From the NCBI RefSeq assembly GCF_932526225.1, contig NC_064042.1, positions 1,161,001-1,225,000 of the forward strand: 64,000 nucleotides of DNA, in the 5' to 3' direction. The notes beneath the pieces were generated by a model. It had not been told where the DNA came from. It worked only from the letters and a program-made list of their open reading frames with translations, and made no database searches. A program made the position numbers and the translations under genes. The stretch's first letter is position 1. Every line of letters starts with the position of its first letter. This document shows, in pieces, positions 1-11,171 of this stretch. Source of the stretch: Nematostella vectensis. Taxonomy: Eukaryota; Cnidaria; Anthozoa; Actiniaria; Edwardsiidae.

Positions 1-216
1 TGATATCAGGATTTTTTTAAACATCCAGCTATTCTGGTTTGAGCTGTGAAATACAAACATTTCCCAGGAAAAATCTTAGATTTCAAGAAAGATGCTATAA
101 CTTTTGAAACTCCAGAAAAAAAAACACAGATTTTTTGATATTTTGAATGTGATATTTAAATAGAAATTCTAAGGGACATTTTATTCCACTGACAAAAGTT
201 TGCCTGCAGTACTCAC

Positions 217-3017
217 AGTCATCAGGAGATCCTGGGCGTAATTATCAGTATCTGAATCCCATAAACATCGGCAAGCAACACTGAAAGGTAAAAAAGCTCT
301 TTTCATCCCACTCTCTCATACAATACTCAAATCTGATAAGCCAAACTTCTAGACCAAAATTGGCCCCTTCCACCCTCTTACAGTTCACAAACAACAGCAG
401 CCACGTAGCTGGATGGGGGGGGGGACCCTCCTCAGCTGCCTACAAGTGGGTAATTTCTTATTGATGGATCATCAAATATTAATTTTCCATCTGATTAACA
501 TGACTGCACACCCCCTTTCTCTCAGTGAATCCTGGCTAAGCAGACAGGAGCAAAAAAATGGGAAAAATTAAAATTGTAAGGTTGTGTTAGCTTACATTTT
601 GTTTATATTTTGCCTAGAGGTTCCTTGAATAATATAAAACAAAATAAGCCATAGTATTTTTTGGTAGATTATCCGTTCTTGATAAATGATTGAGCAAACT
701 TGCCATAGATCATTAAAAAGGAAACAATTTCGCCCAAATTGGGCAATTTCAGACAAATCGAGAGTCTTACAATTTGCAATATCTCAAGAATAGATTATCT
801 ACCAAAAATAGTAAAGCTTGCTCTGTTTTATATTACACAAGGAACATCTATGCAAAAAATCAAGCGAATATAAGCTAACACAACCTTACAATGTGAACTT
901 TGCCATTTTTTGCTCCTGTCGGCTAAGCACCTGGTCAGGTTTATCCCACACGTGTATCAATTCTCTTTCGCTTCAGCAATGCCAGCATATTCTTAGCATA
1001 TTCTTGCAACAATTACTCTGCAGGATCATTCACACAGTGAAATTCTGGGTAATCATCAGACATGATTGAGCTGGTTGCTACCTCTTTCACAGCTTGTGAT
1101 TGACTAGTTTTTTTAGTCAAGTATTGAGAATTGATCAAAAGGGGTCAGCACAAACGGGACCATGTCCCACAATAAGTCTATCTGTTCATGTAATTATAGA
1201 CGATTGATATTGATCACAAAGGGCGAAAGATGAATACCCGATTTTTGTGACACCAATTGCCATCGATTATAAAATTTGTTTGATTGTAACTGACTGCTAT
1301 CGTCCTTTATCAACCATTAGATTCATTACCCGCCCCGGGTTAGGGACAGCTCTGGTGTAATTCCAAGTCATTCTATCAGTATTCACAGACATGTACTTAC
1401 TTAACCCCTTCCCCTCTCTGCTCGCCAATCGTGACTTGTACTACAAACTTGTATCTATCAAGTTCTAGATCTGCAAAAAAAAAAAAAAACAGGGCAATTA
1501 GACCATCATCTAAGTTGGACTACTCAAAGGATTTTTATTGGTAATATATTGCTAGTGTGGAACTTCTATATTCTATATAATGGACCGTGAAAACTACACT
1601 TGTCGTGCAAGTTTCGAATTGCTCAAGATGTGATGGCCATACTGTACAAGGCTACAGCATTGCACATATCAACTGAAACAAAACAATAACTATCTACTGT
1701 AGTGTATTTATTTTAGTCTAACTAATTGTAAGGAATATAAAATGTCATCAGCAATAAGAAGAGACTGTTCTTCATGTCCTTTGTCTTTTAGGTAAATTTA
1801 TGAAGAAGTTCACCATATGTAGCTTATATGCTAATGTGAGGGTTGCCTCCTTTGTGCCTCCAATTTTCACATCAGATTCATTGTCATCACTATTTGGTTT
1901 TATTGTCCTCAACAGGACTTGGATTACAGTTTCGTAAATACTGTAATTGCAAAGCAGAGCAATCACATTGATTTGTGCAAGTCAGCATGTTATTTTCCAT
2001 GTCGTTTGGGGTTTCCATGGCATTATCATAAGAGAGCCTCGTAAAAAATAACCATGGTGTCTGCGGAATAGAGGTAAAAAATGCAGAGATCGTTAGATGG
2101 GACCATGACATGTGGCTGCATCCGCTTAATGGAGATATCCACTTAATAGAGGTATGATTTACTGAATAAAAAGTAGCAAAAAAACTGGACTTTGGATGGT
2201 GTCCCATAAATAGAGGGTGTCTGCTTAATAGAGGGCCGTTATATAGAGGTTCCACTGTATATATACCTTTTCCAAAAAGGTTATAACCCAGAGAACCCAT
2301 GTGTGGTACCTTGTATTGCTTCATGTGTATCAAATGAAGAAGCATAAATAAAAACAAATCCATGTTATGAAAGTTGGAGTTCCCTTGTTTATTCGCATTG
2401 CATCTCAACATATGGTTTTCAGAGATCAAGATTTACCATTTTTCCCTGCTAGCAAGGCCTCTTTTCTCTGTATTTCGCTGAAAAGAGGCCTCTGCTAGCA
2501 GGGAATTACCATTTTCACTTGAATTCGCATTTTGAACCTTATTTGAAATAGGTGTGTGTTATTGTTTACCTCTATGGTTAATTTGTATTTTAAACTTAAC
2601 AGTGGCAAAAGATGTATACTAAACAAAGGAGCCTGACATTGGAAGACTCTACTTGCTTATTGACTCTGCTTTTTCCTTTAACTTTAAAAACAATAGCCAG
2701 ACGAACTCACCTTTTATTTTAGATAACACAGAATCTGTGATAAGTTTTGGCCAGCTTTTTGCCTCTTCGGCATCATAGGTTTTTCCTCCTAATTCCTCGT
2801 TTAAAGTATCGTGAATCAAGCCTTTAACGGCAGCAGGGCGAAATCTTCAACAAACAAACACAAAAAAACTTTGTTAAGCTAAATCGGTTATGGGTGTTTT
2901 GTAGTGTTTAGCAAAATGAAGAGTCGAAATCAGCAAAACAGTAGTCAAGTAAATGCCGTCATACTTGTTTTTGAAGTTAGGTCGTATAGCATACGAGTTC
3001 GCTAGATCCTCGGACAT
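217..3017 (-). CDS. DYNLT2B: DYNLT2B/TCTEX1D2-like dynein light chain (Tctex1 family), 3' end outside window
   Basis: Four exons on the minus strand join in frame: 3017-2965 (ATG at 3017), 2844-2711, 1470-1401 and 280-217, giving 107 residues. The donor after 217 is GTGAGT, so at least one more exon lies left of the window. The protein reads through the Tctex1 hallmarks: an N-terminal FKNKFRP, then HDTLNEEL, then RYKFVVQVTIGEQRGEGV and CRCLWDSDTDNYA. Tctex1 proteins are homodimeric light chains of dynein; the DYNLT2B type belongs to the intraflagellar-transport dynein-2 complex. The missing last exon should encode the final beta strand (normally ending like SLFCVxxxFG). Only the subfamily assignment is inference; other Tctex1 domain paralogues are the alternative. 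Introns carry a foldback element, a satellite relic and a short palindrome. The gene is divergent from the scramblase, about 830 bp apart. Confidence 0.88.
528..938. repeat. Foldback/MITE-like inverted repeat in DYNLT2B intron 3
   Basis: Two diverged arms of roughly 160 bp face each other. The left arm (about 528-690) runs from GCTAAGCAGACAGGAGCAAA through GGTTGTGTTAGCTTA to TTGGTAGATTATC. The right arm (about 785-938) repeats the same motifs in reverse complement, in reverse order. The loop is about 95 bp. No coding potential is visible. It is most likely a non-autonomous DNA element. Confidence 0.7.
2093..2265 (+). repeat. Relic related to the 53-bp satellite
   Basis: Several degenerate blocks of the form 'tccgcttaatagagg' and one 'gccgttatatagaggttccac' followed by 'tgta' match the core of the 53-bp satellite found at 17.7 kb and 62.7 kb. 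This stretch lies in DYNLT2B intron 2 and is not organised as a regular array. Confidence 0.5.
2442..2505. repeat. Short perfect-stem palindrome (TTCCCTGCTAGCA ends)
   Basis: TTCCCTGCTAGCA at the left is mirrored by TGCTAGCAGGGAA at the right. Inside, GGCCTCTTTTC pairs with GAAAAGAGGCC around a loop of about 13 bases. Related ends occur at 24554-24756, so this is probably a minimal or collapsed copy of one element family. Confidence 0.7.
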
Positions 3018-3103
3018 CGTATAAGAAATGAAACCTGCTCTAATTTCTTATTCTCTTTTTCGATCGAGTGAGCTTTCAAAAATGGCGGCCACTGTGTCTA
3101 TGA

Positions 3104-3117
3104 GTAGCCATGGGAAC
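3104..3117 (-). promoter_or_regulatory. RFX X-box-like motif upstream of DYNLT2B
   Basis: On the minus strand the sequence is GTTCCCATGGCTAC, which matches 13 of 14 positions of the RFX consensus GTTNCCATGGNAAC. It ends about 87 bp upstream of the DYNLT2B start codon at 3017, the usual distance for X-boxes of ciliary genes. A half-site (GTAACCATGG) lies at 3309-3318. Function is inferred from family knowledge. Confidence 0.55.
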
Positions 3118-3843
3118 CGATGAAAGACTGGGTCTAGTGAGAAATATAAGGGGGGGTAGGGGGTGGTGGTGTTCTTGGCAATTAGATGTAGGAGCAAGTA
3201 GCTGAATCCGAACAATGACTCCGAACTGGACTTTTTTCAAAAGCACACTAGCATACACACATTGGTCGGGGCAAGACGGGACGCTAGCGAAGTCTATTAT
3301 CCGGTTTGGTAACCATGGACAGCTGTTTCGTCCTTATTAGGACTCGTCAGCATGGTCATGTGTGTATTATGCTTTTGTGCTTTTAAAGTCCAAAATAGCG
3401 GTATTAGACGGCGGCCTTCTATGCATGAATCCCCAAGGACCCATTTCAGACCTCTTGTGGATGGATGGCAAATGACAGTGGAAAAAGAATTAACTAATAA
3501 TTGTCAGGGTTTTTTTTTCATATCTAATATATAAAAATAAATCACAGTCTTGAAACATACCCCCCTTTACTTTTATTTTACCAGTCAAGCGTACCATTTT
3601 CTATTTTAATAAAAGACAATTAAAATCGTCCAGAAAAGCATATTTGACTTGCAAATATATATTTAACGGGACATTATAAGCGAGGCCTAAACTCTATTGT
3701 GTTAATGGCTTTTTTTGACTAATTTAAGTTTTTGAATTTAGCAAACCGACGCTTGGTGATTGTTAAGACATATTACGCGCAATAGTCAACCTTTTTAGCC
3801 TAAATTAGGATAAAAGGCATTGCACTTGTTTTTTATCTTCTGT

Positions 3844-6800
3844 ATGGCGTCTTATCGAATAGAAACGAAGCAGCCACAAGCGTTCGGGCTCGCTTACCGT
3901 AACGATCTTAGCGGCTCAGTGCAGTATATTGGAGAGGTGGAGGACACGGACGATGATAGAGAGAGTTTAATAGATGGAAGGACCCATAACAATAGAGATG
4001 AAGTTACAGTACAAGCGGGGCTTGAACTCCTACGAAGTATAGACCGATTTACTCTACAACAAGTTGTTGACAGAAAAGACGGTAAGAGAAAGTGATGATT
4101 GATATGCGTCAATCTCCCAGCGCGGGATATGCATCGAATGGTTAACCTGAGGCTATTATCAGTGCCCCATTTCCACTGGGCCTCGCTAATGCAATATCAA
4201 GCATGCGAGCGGGATGCGAGCACTATTCCCCACCCAGATACAAATATTAATGGACACTTAACAGTACGACAAGTTGTTTACTAAACAATGAAACAAATGG
4301 GTAATCGGTTAAAAACTTAATATGCTACTTTTGCCGCAAAAGTAGGCAAGTCTTGAATGGCAAGAGGGTCTCACTTAAAGCCTCGTTTAAGACAACGATT
4401 TATTAATTAAAAAAAGGTTGTTGACGACCACGTTGCATATATGCGAAAAGATAGAGCGAACGCGTTTATATGTTATGTTATGAAAATTTACACTAAAAAA
4501 TAGGGCCTTTTTCTCCATCCTGTAAACCATGATTGCAACAATCAGGGGTAATATGTTCTCAAAAAGGCAATTTGATAAGATGCTTTTTATGGAAAATAAG
4601 TTGTCGGCAACTTCATAAAGAGAAAAGCAAACACACTTGATCCACAAGATCACAGAGCAAAGAGAACCGCTTTTTCCGACATTAACAAAATAACAAATAT
4701 TTCAGAATGTTTCTTTGATAGCGCTTCTAAGGATGTGAGTATATCCTTTTAATTCAACGCGGCTTCAAATATGTGTTATCAGGATAGCGATGTTTTCAAG
4801 GAAAAGGACTCAATGTCCCACTGGTCCTCCAGTCAGTCCAGGGACCTCGTTTTAGTAGTATACTGATTTCTTCCTAAAAAAAAAAAGAAAACATTGCGCA
4901 CACTCTTGTGGCCCAGTTTCTGGGACAGTTACTTCGTAGAAGTTTCTCTGCTCAAAATTATGGTACAAAGTATGTGAGCTTTGCGTGTGTCGTGAGTTAT
5001 GCTCGTCATTTGAGCTGTACTCGTCATGTGTGAGCTCACAAGACGAGTACAGCTCACATGACGAGTACAGCACACATGACGTGTACAGCTCACACATGAC
5101 GAGTACAGCACACATGACGAGTACAGCTCACACATGACGAGTACAGCTCACACGACGAGTACAGCTCACAAGACGAGTACAGCTCACATGACGAGTACAG
5201 CTCACACATGACGAGTACAGCTCACACATGACGAGTACCGCTCACACTTGACGAGTACAGCTCACATGACGGGTACAGCTCACACATGACGAGTACAGCT
5301 CACACGACGAGTACAGCTCACAAGACGAGTACAGCTCACAAGACGAGTACAGCTCACATGACGAGTACAGCTCACACTTGACGAGTACAGCTCACACATG
5401 ACGAGTACAGCTCACACATGACGAGTACAGCTCACACATGACGAGTACAGCTCACATATGACGAGTATAGCTCACACGACGAGTACAGCTCACATGACGG
5501 GTACAGCTCACACATGACGATTACAGCTCACACGACGAGTACAGCTCACATATGACGAGTATAGCTCACACATGACGAGTACAGCTCACACTTGACGAGT
5601 ACAGCTCACACATGACGAGTACAGCTCACACATGAAGAGTACAGCTCGTGCTGTACTCGTCGTGTGAGCTGTACTCGTCATGTGTGAGCTGTACTCGTCA
5701 TGTGTGAGCTGTACTCGTCATGTGTGATCTGTACGCGTCACGTCATTTGACGTCATCTGTGCATCTATTAGAGGACAAACTGTGAATTCATCTATAACCA
5801 GTTGATTTTTTTCTACTAGCGTGGTCCAGTCTGGTCAGCTTTAGAGTCGAAGATGGCAGAGGTGATCATTTGTTTGACCTCAAGGAGAGTAAGTTAAAAA
5901 GAACGATATGCTGCTTTATGCTGCTAATATCATCGCAGGTCTAATATCAAAATACAAAATCAGGGGCGGATCCAGGATTTCAAAATAGGGGGTGGATAAT
6001 GGCCGGATAGACGGCTAGTATCTGATCCAGTGGTTCTTGGTAGGTCAATACATAGATCTAACAATACTTCAAGCTGAATTGAATTTGTCAAGTCAAGCAG
6101 GAGATGGCACATGGACAGGACCTTCTCCGGAGTTTTTTCAAACAAAGTGACTTTTATTTATTTATTTTTTTGCTAAAAAAGGGGGTTGGATACCCAACCA
6201 ATCCACCCCCTGTATCCGCCCCTGAAAATGTTAGAATGTTGAATGCCTTACTATCAAACATCCATCGTGATGTGAAAGTGTGTGTGAAATGAAAGTACGC
6301 TTTAATTCTTATATTGAATCCTGAATAACTCTGTACTTTCAATTTTCTTGATGGTTGTATTTCTTTTTGTTCGCAGTTAAATCTTCTGGGAGCTTCTTGC
6401 GTGGGATTCTAGGAATGGGGCGTCATTATTACATGAAGGTGATTGACGTGAACCAGAACACGTGTCTCCTGGAGCTAGAGCATCCGCTGTCCTGTGGTGC
6501 GCCCGCACTATGCCCCTGGTCTGCGCCCACGATGACAGCCCGTATGCCCACTGGGGAGGTGCTTGGCCAAATAAGACACAGGTAGCTCATATCAGACTTA
6601 GAAAGGGGTGTGTGTGTGTGTGTGTGGAGGAGAGGTGAGGGGAGGGGGAGGGGGAGAAGACGAGTATTCATGGGAGACGTGCTGAATCGGAATAACAAGT
6701 ACTTCATACAGGGTCCCCTCTGTACAAGTGTCTGAAAATAGACTAAGGGAGGGGTGAGAGGGGAGAAAACAAGTACTTCATACAGGGTCCCCTCTGTACA

Positions 6801-9092
6801 AGTGTCTGAAAATAGACTAAAGGAGGGGTGAGAGGGGAGAAAACAAGTACTTCATACAGGGTCCCCTCTGTACAAGTGTCTGAAAATAGACTAAGGGAGG
6901 GGTGAGAGGGGAGAAAACAAGTACTTCATACAGGGGTGTGTCAAAAGAAAAACGCAGGGTGGGGTCCAGAGCAGTAATTCACGGATCACGGGTCAGGGAA
7001 TTAATAAGCTCAAGTTAATCACTAAGCTCAAATCGGCATCTTTAGCTCTGGTCACTAGATCCATCAAGAAACTTTTTCTATATCCAAATACACACACATA
7101 AAAGTGGCCGTCTTCTTAACTACCAACGAAGGGGTCAACCGGTGACGAACATCTTGTCACAGGGTCCCCTCTGTACAAGTGTCTGTAAATAGACTAAGGG
7201 AGGGGTGAGAGGGGAGAAAAGAGTATTCAAAGGAAGGTTGTAGAAGTAGATCTAGACATGTCATACTAATTAAGGATGAATGCAAGACCAAAACGTTACA
7301 AAACCATTTTTTCAGCAATCGGGAAACCTGTGGATCGTGTTTCCCGCCATCTTCATATTTTGACTTGTTTGACGATAAGGGCGAGCTCCTGTACTCGGTC
7401 CAGGGGCCTGGATGCCACCCGTGCGAGTGCACCATCGACTCCGTGGCGTCATTCCAGGTATTTATAAGCGGGCTTCCTGTGGTTATTGACGTCACTGAGC
7501 CTTCCCCTTTCAGCGCACAAACTTTCATAGGGGTCCTAGCTATTTTAACTGCCACAGCTATTCAACTCGCGAGTACTGGGAGAAACCTTCTTTCTGTTTC
7601 TCACCGAATTCGACTCTAATACCAGGTTGGATACAAATACTTAGATACAACACCTAACTATTTACATAACTAAGGAAAGCAGCAAGCGCACGTGCAAATA
7701 TTCGGAGGAGTTTTCAAGTCGAGCAGGTTTAGGCTAGCGGGTTTTCGCTTTACGGTTTACTCTTGATATGACGGAGGGCGCGTTACAAAACAAGCATTGT
7801 TCAATATTAGCGAATAGGCCATCCCAGCTAAAGTTTGCGCGCGCATTACCAAAGAAACCTCCCTCAACTACCAGAAGGCAGCGCGCGCTTTTTTATGCTT
7901 GCACCAAACGAAGCGGTTGCTTTTTTATGCTTGCACCAAACGAAGCGCTCGCTTTTTTATGCTTGCACCAAACGAAGCGCGCGCTTTTTTATGCTTGCAC
8001 CAAACGAAGCGCGCGCTGCATGCCTGGAGTTGAGGTAGGTTTCAATGTCGCGTGCGCGCGCATGCTTATAGCTGGAATGGCCTATTTAGAATTCTTAATT
8101 TATTCCTCCTGTACTAAGCTGTTCCACATCTTCATTATTTAGGACCCTCGTCTTGGTCGTGCACCGTCATAAGAGTTTGAAAGTCCAAAAGGGAGAATGT
8201 CTTGCGGCGCATTGTGAAGGACACCCACAACTACTACCTTTATATCCCCTATGTTTGTTTACATTATTTTAATGCTAGATCTTCTTTACAGCTCATGAAA
8301 CAAAATCCGAACCAAAAGAATTCGCCAGAGTTTGTTGGCGAGGTAAACCACATCTGGCGGGGTCCCTGTGGTGGCTGTTTGAGCTGGTGTGTGACGTCAG
8401 AGACAGACCGAGCCTCGATTACATGTAAGTAAGCCACAAATCATATAGAGGCTTTAGAAAGCGATGACAAGCGGCAAGTTATTCGGTTTTATCACTACTA
8501 CTGCATAACCAAAATTTCACTTTTGCTCCTATATGTGAATCTTTTACGCAATACTAAATTACGCTACGTACAAAATGTATTCCATCCCCCATGACCCATT
8601 GTGGTTAACGCGCGTATGTATGTATCTTTGAATTACCTCCTTTCCTTTCCTTTCCTGCATTTTAAAGTGACCTTTTGTTCGCTTGTTGATGGTTAGTGTT
8701 TTTTTTTTACAGTTTCCAGAGGCGCTCCAGTGCAAGAAAAAGCTCTCTTTATTGGCCTACTTGTCCTTTTGGTGAGAGAATATTAACTGAAAAGTATCTG
8801 CCTTATCCTTGACATTCTTTTCGGGTTTCCTGTTGTGTCTTGGTTTTTCTGTGGTTGATGATATGACGCCACACAACCACACTTTGAGGGCTGGATTTCA
8901 CAAGCCCCCTTTGCCTTGTGCTAGGCTGTGAGGATATGATTTGGAAACTTGATTTGAACATGGTGGGAGGCGCTAATGTTGAGACCGCCCTGGGCGTTGT
9001 ACTTCCGCGTAATATAAATGTCTCAGAAAATAACCGTAAAACTTATTATTCTCTTCTTTTTGCAGACATCCATCTACTGGGAAGTTCAGTGA
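3844..9092 (+). CDS. Phospholipid scramblase family protein
   Basis: Seven exons join in consistent phase: 3844-4081, 5820-5888, 6377-6581, 7316-7457, 8292-8424, 8713-8771 and 9066-9092, giving 290 residues. ATG 3844 follows an in-frame stop at 3811. Residues from about 55 match the scramblase core: GLELLRSIDRFTLQQ, then FRVEDGRGDHLFDLKE, a middle block MKVIDVNQNTCLLELEHPL, then FDLFDDKGELLYSVQGPGC and the hydrophobic C-terminal segment EKALFIGLLVLL. Family members flip phospholipids between membrane leaflets in a calcium-dependent way or act as membrane-tethered regulators. The long proline-rich N-terminus of vertebrate PLSCR1 is absent, and the palmitoylated cysteine cluster is reduced to separated cysteines (LSCGAPALC). 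The calcium-binding region is only loosely recognisable (SETDRASITF). Introns 1, 2, 3 and 4 hold a minisatellite, a MITE and two arrays. Confidence 0.87.
4990..5735. repeat. 20-bp minisatellite with inverted ends, scramblase intron 1
   Basis: The unit is close to ACGAGTACAGCTCACACATG, with 18-20 bp variants, about 30 copies. From about 5034 to 5646 all units have one orientation. Before 5034 (around GAGCTC) and after 5646 (AGCTCGTGCTGTACTCG) the units are in the opposite orientation, so the array can fold on itself at both ends. Short open frames here are artefacts of the repeat. Confidence 0.9.
5961..6224. mobile_element. hAT-like MITE, scramblase intron 2
   Basis: The left end reads CAGGGGCGGATCCAGG and the right end is its near-perfect inverted copy (CCTGTATCCGCCCCTG). 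The element is 264 bp, is flanked by AAAAT on both sides (possible target duplication) and has no transposase. Ends starting CAGGGGCGGAT are common in hAT-type MITEs; the superfamily is inference. Confidence 0.7.
6700..6940 (+). repeat. 74-bp tandem repeat, scramblase intron 3
   Basis: Three full copies and a partial one of a 74-bp unit beginning ACTTCATACAGGGTCC start at 6701, 6775, 6849 and 6923. A further separate copy of the middle of the unit (CAGGGTCCCCTCTGTACAAG) lies at about 7160-7220, 220 bp downstream in the same intron. Confidence 0.9.
7888..8018 (+). repeat. 32-bp tandem repeat, scramblase intron 4
   Basis: Four copies of a 32-bp unit containing ATGCTTGCACCAAACGAAGC, with ATGs at 7895, 7927, 7959 and 7991. 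The surrounding sequence is rich in GCGCGC. Confidence 0.9.
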
Positions 9093-11171
9093 AGCTTTTT
9101 CATGCCCTTATAAGGCAGCCTTTAGTAATATTTTTTTCTGAGCGGGGAGGTGCAAGGAGTTGCGAATGAGGTGCAGGGGTGGGGCTTAGGGGGAGGGGTG
9201 GGGATGAAAGAGGAAGAGCGTTCACGAGATCGACGGATGGGGAGCTGCTTCTAATCGTTCTATCAGTACAGGCACGTAGGTACCCCCCGCTCCCCCCAAA
9301 TCCCCACCCCAGCAACAGTCTACGGGCCTGTAAGAGACACGCCTCTGATCTCATTCAGGAATACAGCAAAAAGATGTTTTCTTTTTGTTTTTCACTTCTT
9401 TGTCAAAGCAGTCCATATGTGAAAACTTTTGAAGATTCCTTGTTTGTTTCATGTGTGAAACAAGACATTTGCAACTACTGACTTGATGTGTCAATTTCGG
9501 ATGCAATATTCAGTGGGAGGGGGATTTTTGTCTTAACCCATCATGGGTTAATATGTGATTTGTGGCGGCACAGATGGCGATCATTAATGTTTATTGGAAA
9601 TTTATGTTGTCAGAATTGTTAATAGATACATCAGTGAGTCGCTATAATACTGTGTTCAGTATTTCCGACAAACATTTCACCTGGACCACTAAAAAACCTG
9701 AACAAAAATTCAGCCAAGGAGGTTTTGATGAGTTTTAATTTAGTACGAAGATTATTTTTTATAGAAATGTATTAACATATATGACATCTTAAGAAAAATA
9801 CAAGCATAATTTGTGTTAGCCATGTAGTTTCCTTGCTTCATGTATGATTTTCTCTGGGTCAGAATGCTCGCATGCGTGTTTTTGTTGCGTCTTTGTACAT
9901 ATTTATTGTGCATGTGCTAACTTCCATATATTTCTTTCGTGCATTAAAAATATGAATTTATCCCAAAATCCATTTCTTTTAAGTACAAGAATCCAATCAT
10001 ATAAATACTTATCATCATTAGCTCTCCCTCTTTGTTCACATTTACACCAAAGAGAAAAAGGCGCCGAAACTGGAAGCGTCAAACTCCTCGTCCCCACTTC
10101 TCCTTTTCTTTTCTTGCAGGTTTCTAGTCCTCCGGTAGTGGGGCTCCGATACATGCCTTCAGTCCGAAGGGGCAGGTTTCTAGTCCTCTGGTAGTGGGGC
10201 TCCAATACATGCCTTCAGTCCGAAGGGGCAGGTTTCTAGTCCTCCGGTAGTGGGGCTCCAATACATGCCTTCAGTCCGAAGGGGCAGGTTTCTAGTCCTC
10301 CGGTAGTGGGGCTCCAATACATGCCTTCAGTCCGAAGGGGCAGGTTTCTAGTCCTCCGGTAGTGGGGCTCCGATACATGCCTTCAGTCCGAAGGGGCAGG
10401 TTTCTAGTCCTCCGGTAGTGGGGCTCCGATACATGCCTTCAGTCCGAAGGGGCAGGTTTCTAGTCCTCCGGTAGTGGGGCTCCAATACATGCCTTCAGTC
10501 CGAAGGGGCAGGTTTCTAGTCCTCTGGTAGTGGGGCTCCAATACATGCCTTCAGTCCGAAGGGGCAGGTTTCTAGTCCTCCGGTAGTGGGGCTCCCATAC
10601 ATGCCTTCAGTCCGAAGGGGCAGGTTTCTAGTCCTCCGGTAGTGGGGCTCCAATACAGGCCTTCAGTCCGAAGGGGCAGGTTTCTAGTCCTCCGGTAGTG
10701 GGGCTCCCATACATGCCTTCAGTCCGAAGGGGCAGGTTTCTAGTCCTCTGGTAGTGGGGGCTCCAATACATGCCTTCAGTCCGAAGGGGCAGGTTTCTAG
10801 TCCTCTGGTAGTGGGGCTCCGATACATGCCTTCAGTCCGAAGGGGCAGGTTTCTAGTCCTCTGGTAGTGGGGCTCCAATACATGCCTTCAGTCCGAAGGG
10901 GCAGGTTTCTAGTCCTCTGGTAGTGGGGCTCCAATACATGCCTTCAGTCCGAAGGGGCAGGTTTCTAGTCCTCCGGTAGTGGGGGCTCCAATACATGCCT
11001 TCAGTCCGAAGGGGGAGAAGAGAGATCGAGCTCTCTAGACTCCCCTTATCCGACACGATCATGTTTAAGTCCAAAGTAGCTTTTCTAGGCCGAATTTTAT
11101 AATTAATATTTGAGGAGCAAATCCCGCCTACTTCACCACTCTAAGCTCTTACAAAGTCAGCACTTACCAGG
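9093..11171. other. Convergent intergenic region
   Basis: This lies between the 3' ends of the scramblase (plus) and the unrecognised gene (minus). From 9093 to 10116 I see no gene or clear repeat, only 3' UTR-like AT-rich sequence and a G/C-rich patch near 9170-9310. From 10117 to 11014 it is a 56-bp tandem array, listed separately. Confidence 0.6.
10117..11014 (+). repeat. 56-bp tandem array
   Basis: About 16 nearly identical copies of a 56-bp unit starting CAGGTTTCTAGTCCTC and ending CAGTCCGAAGGGG. Copies differ by single substitutions (CCGG/CTGG, CAATAC/CGATAC/CCATAC) and two one-base G insertions. The high identity implies recent expansion or ongoing homogenisation. Confidence 0.95.

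Noticed and set aside
3295-3350. Sequence containing GTTTCGTCCTTATTAGGACT as a transposon end
   Set aside because: It resembles motifs common in invertebrate repeats, but there is only one copy here and no second end, so I cannot support it.
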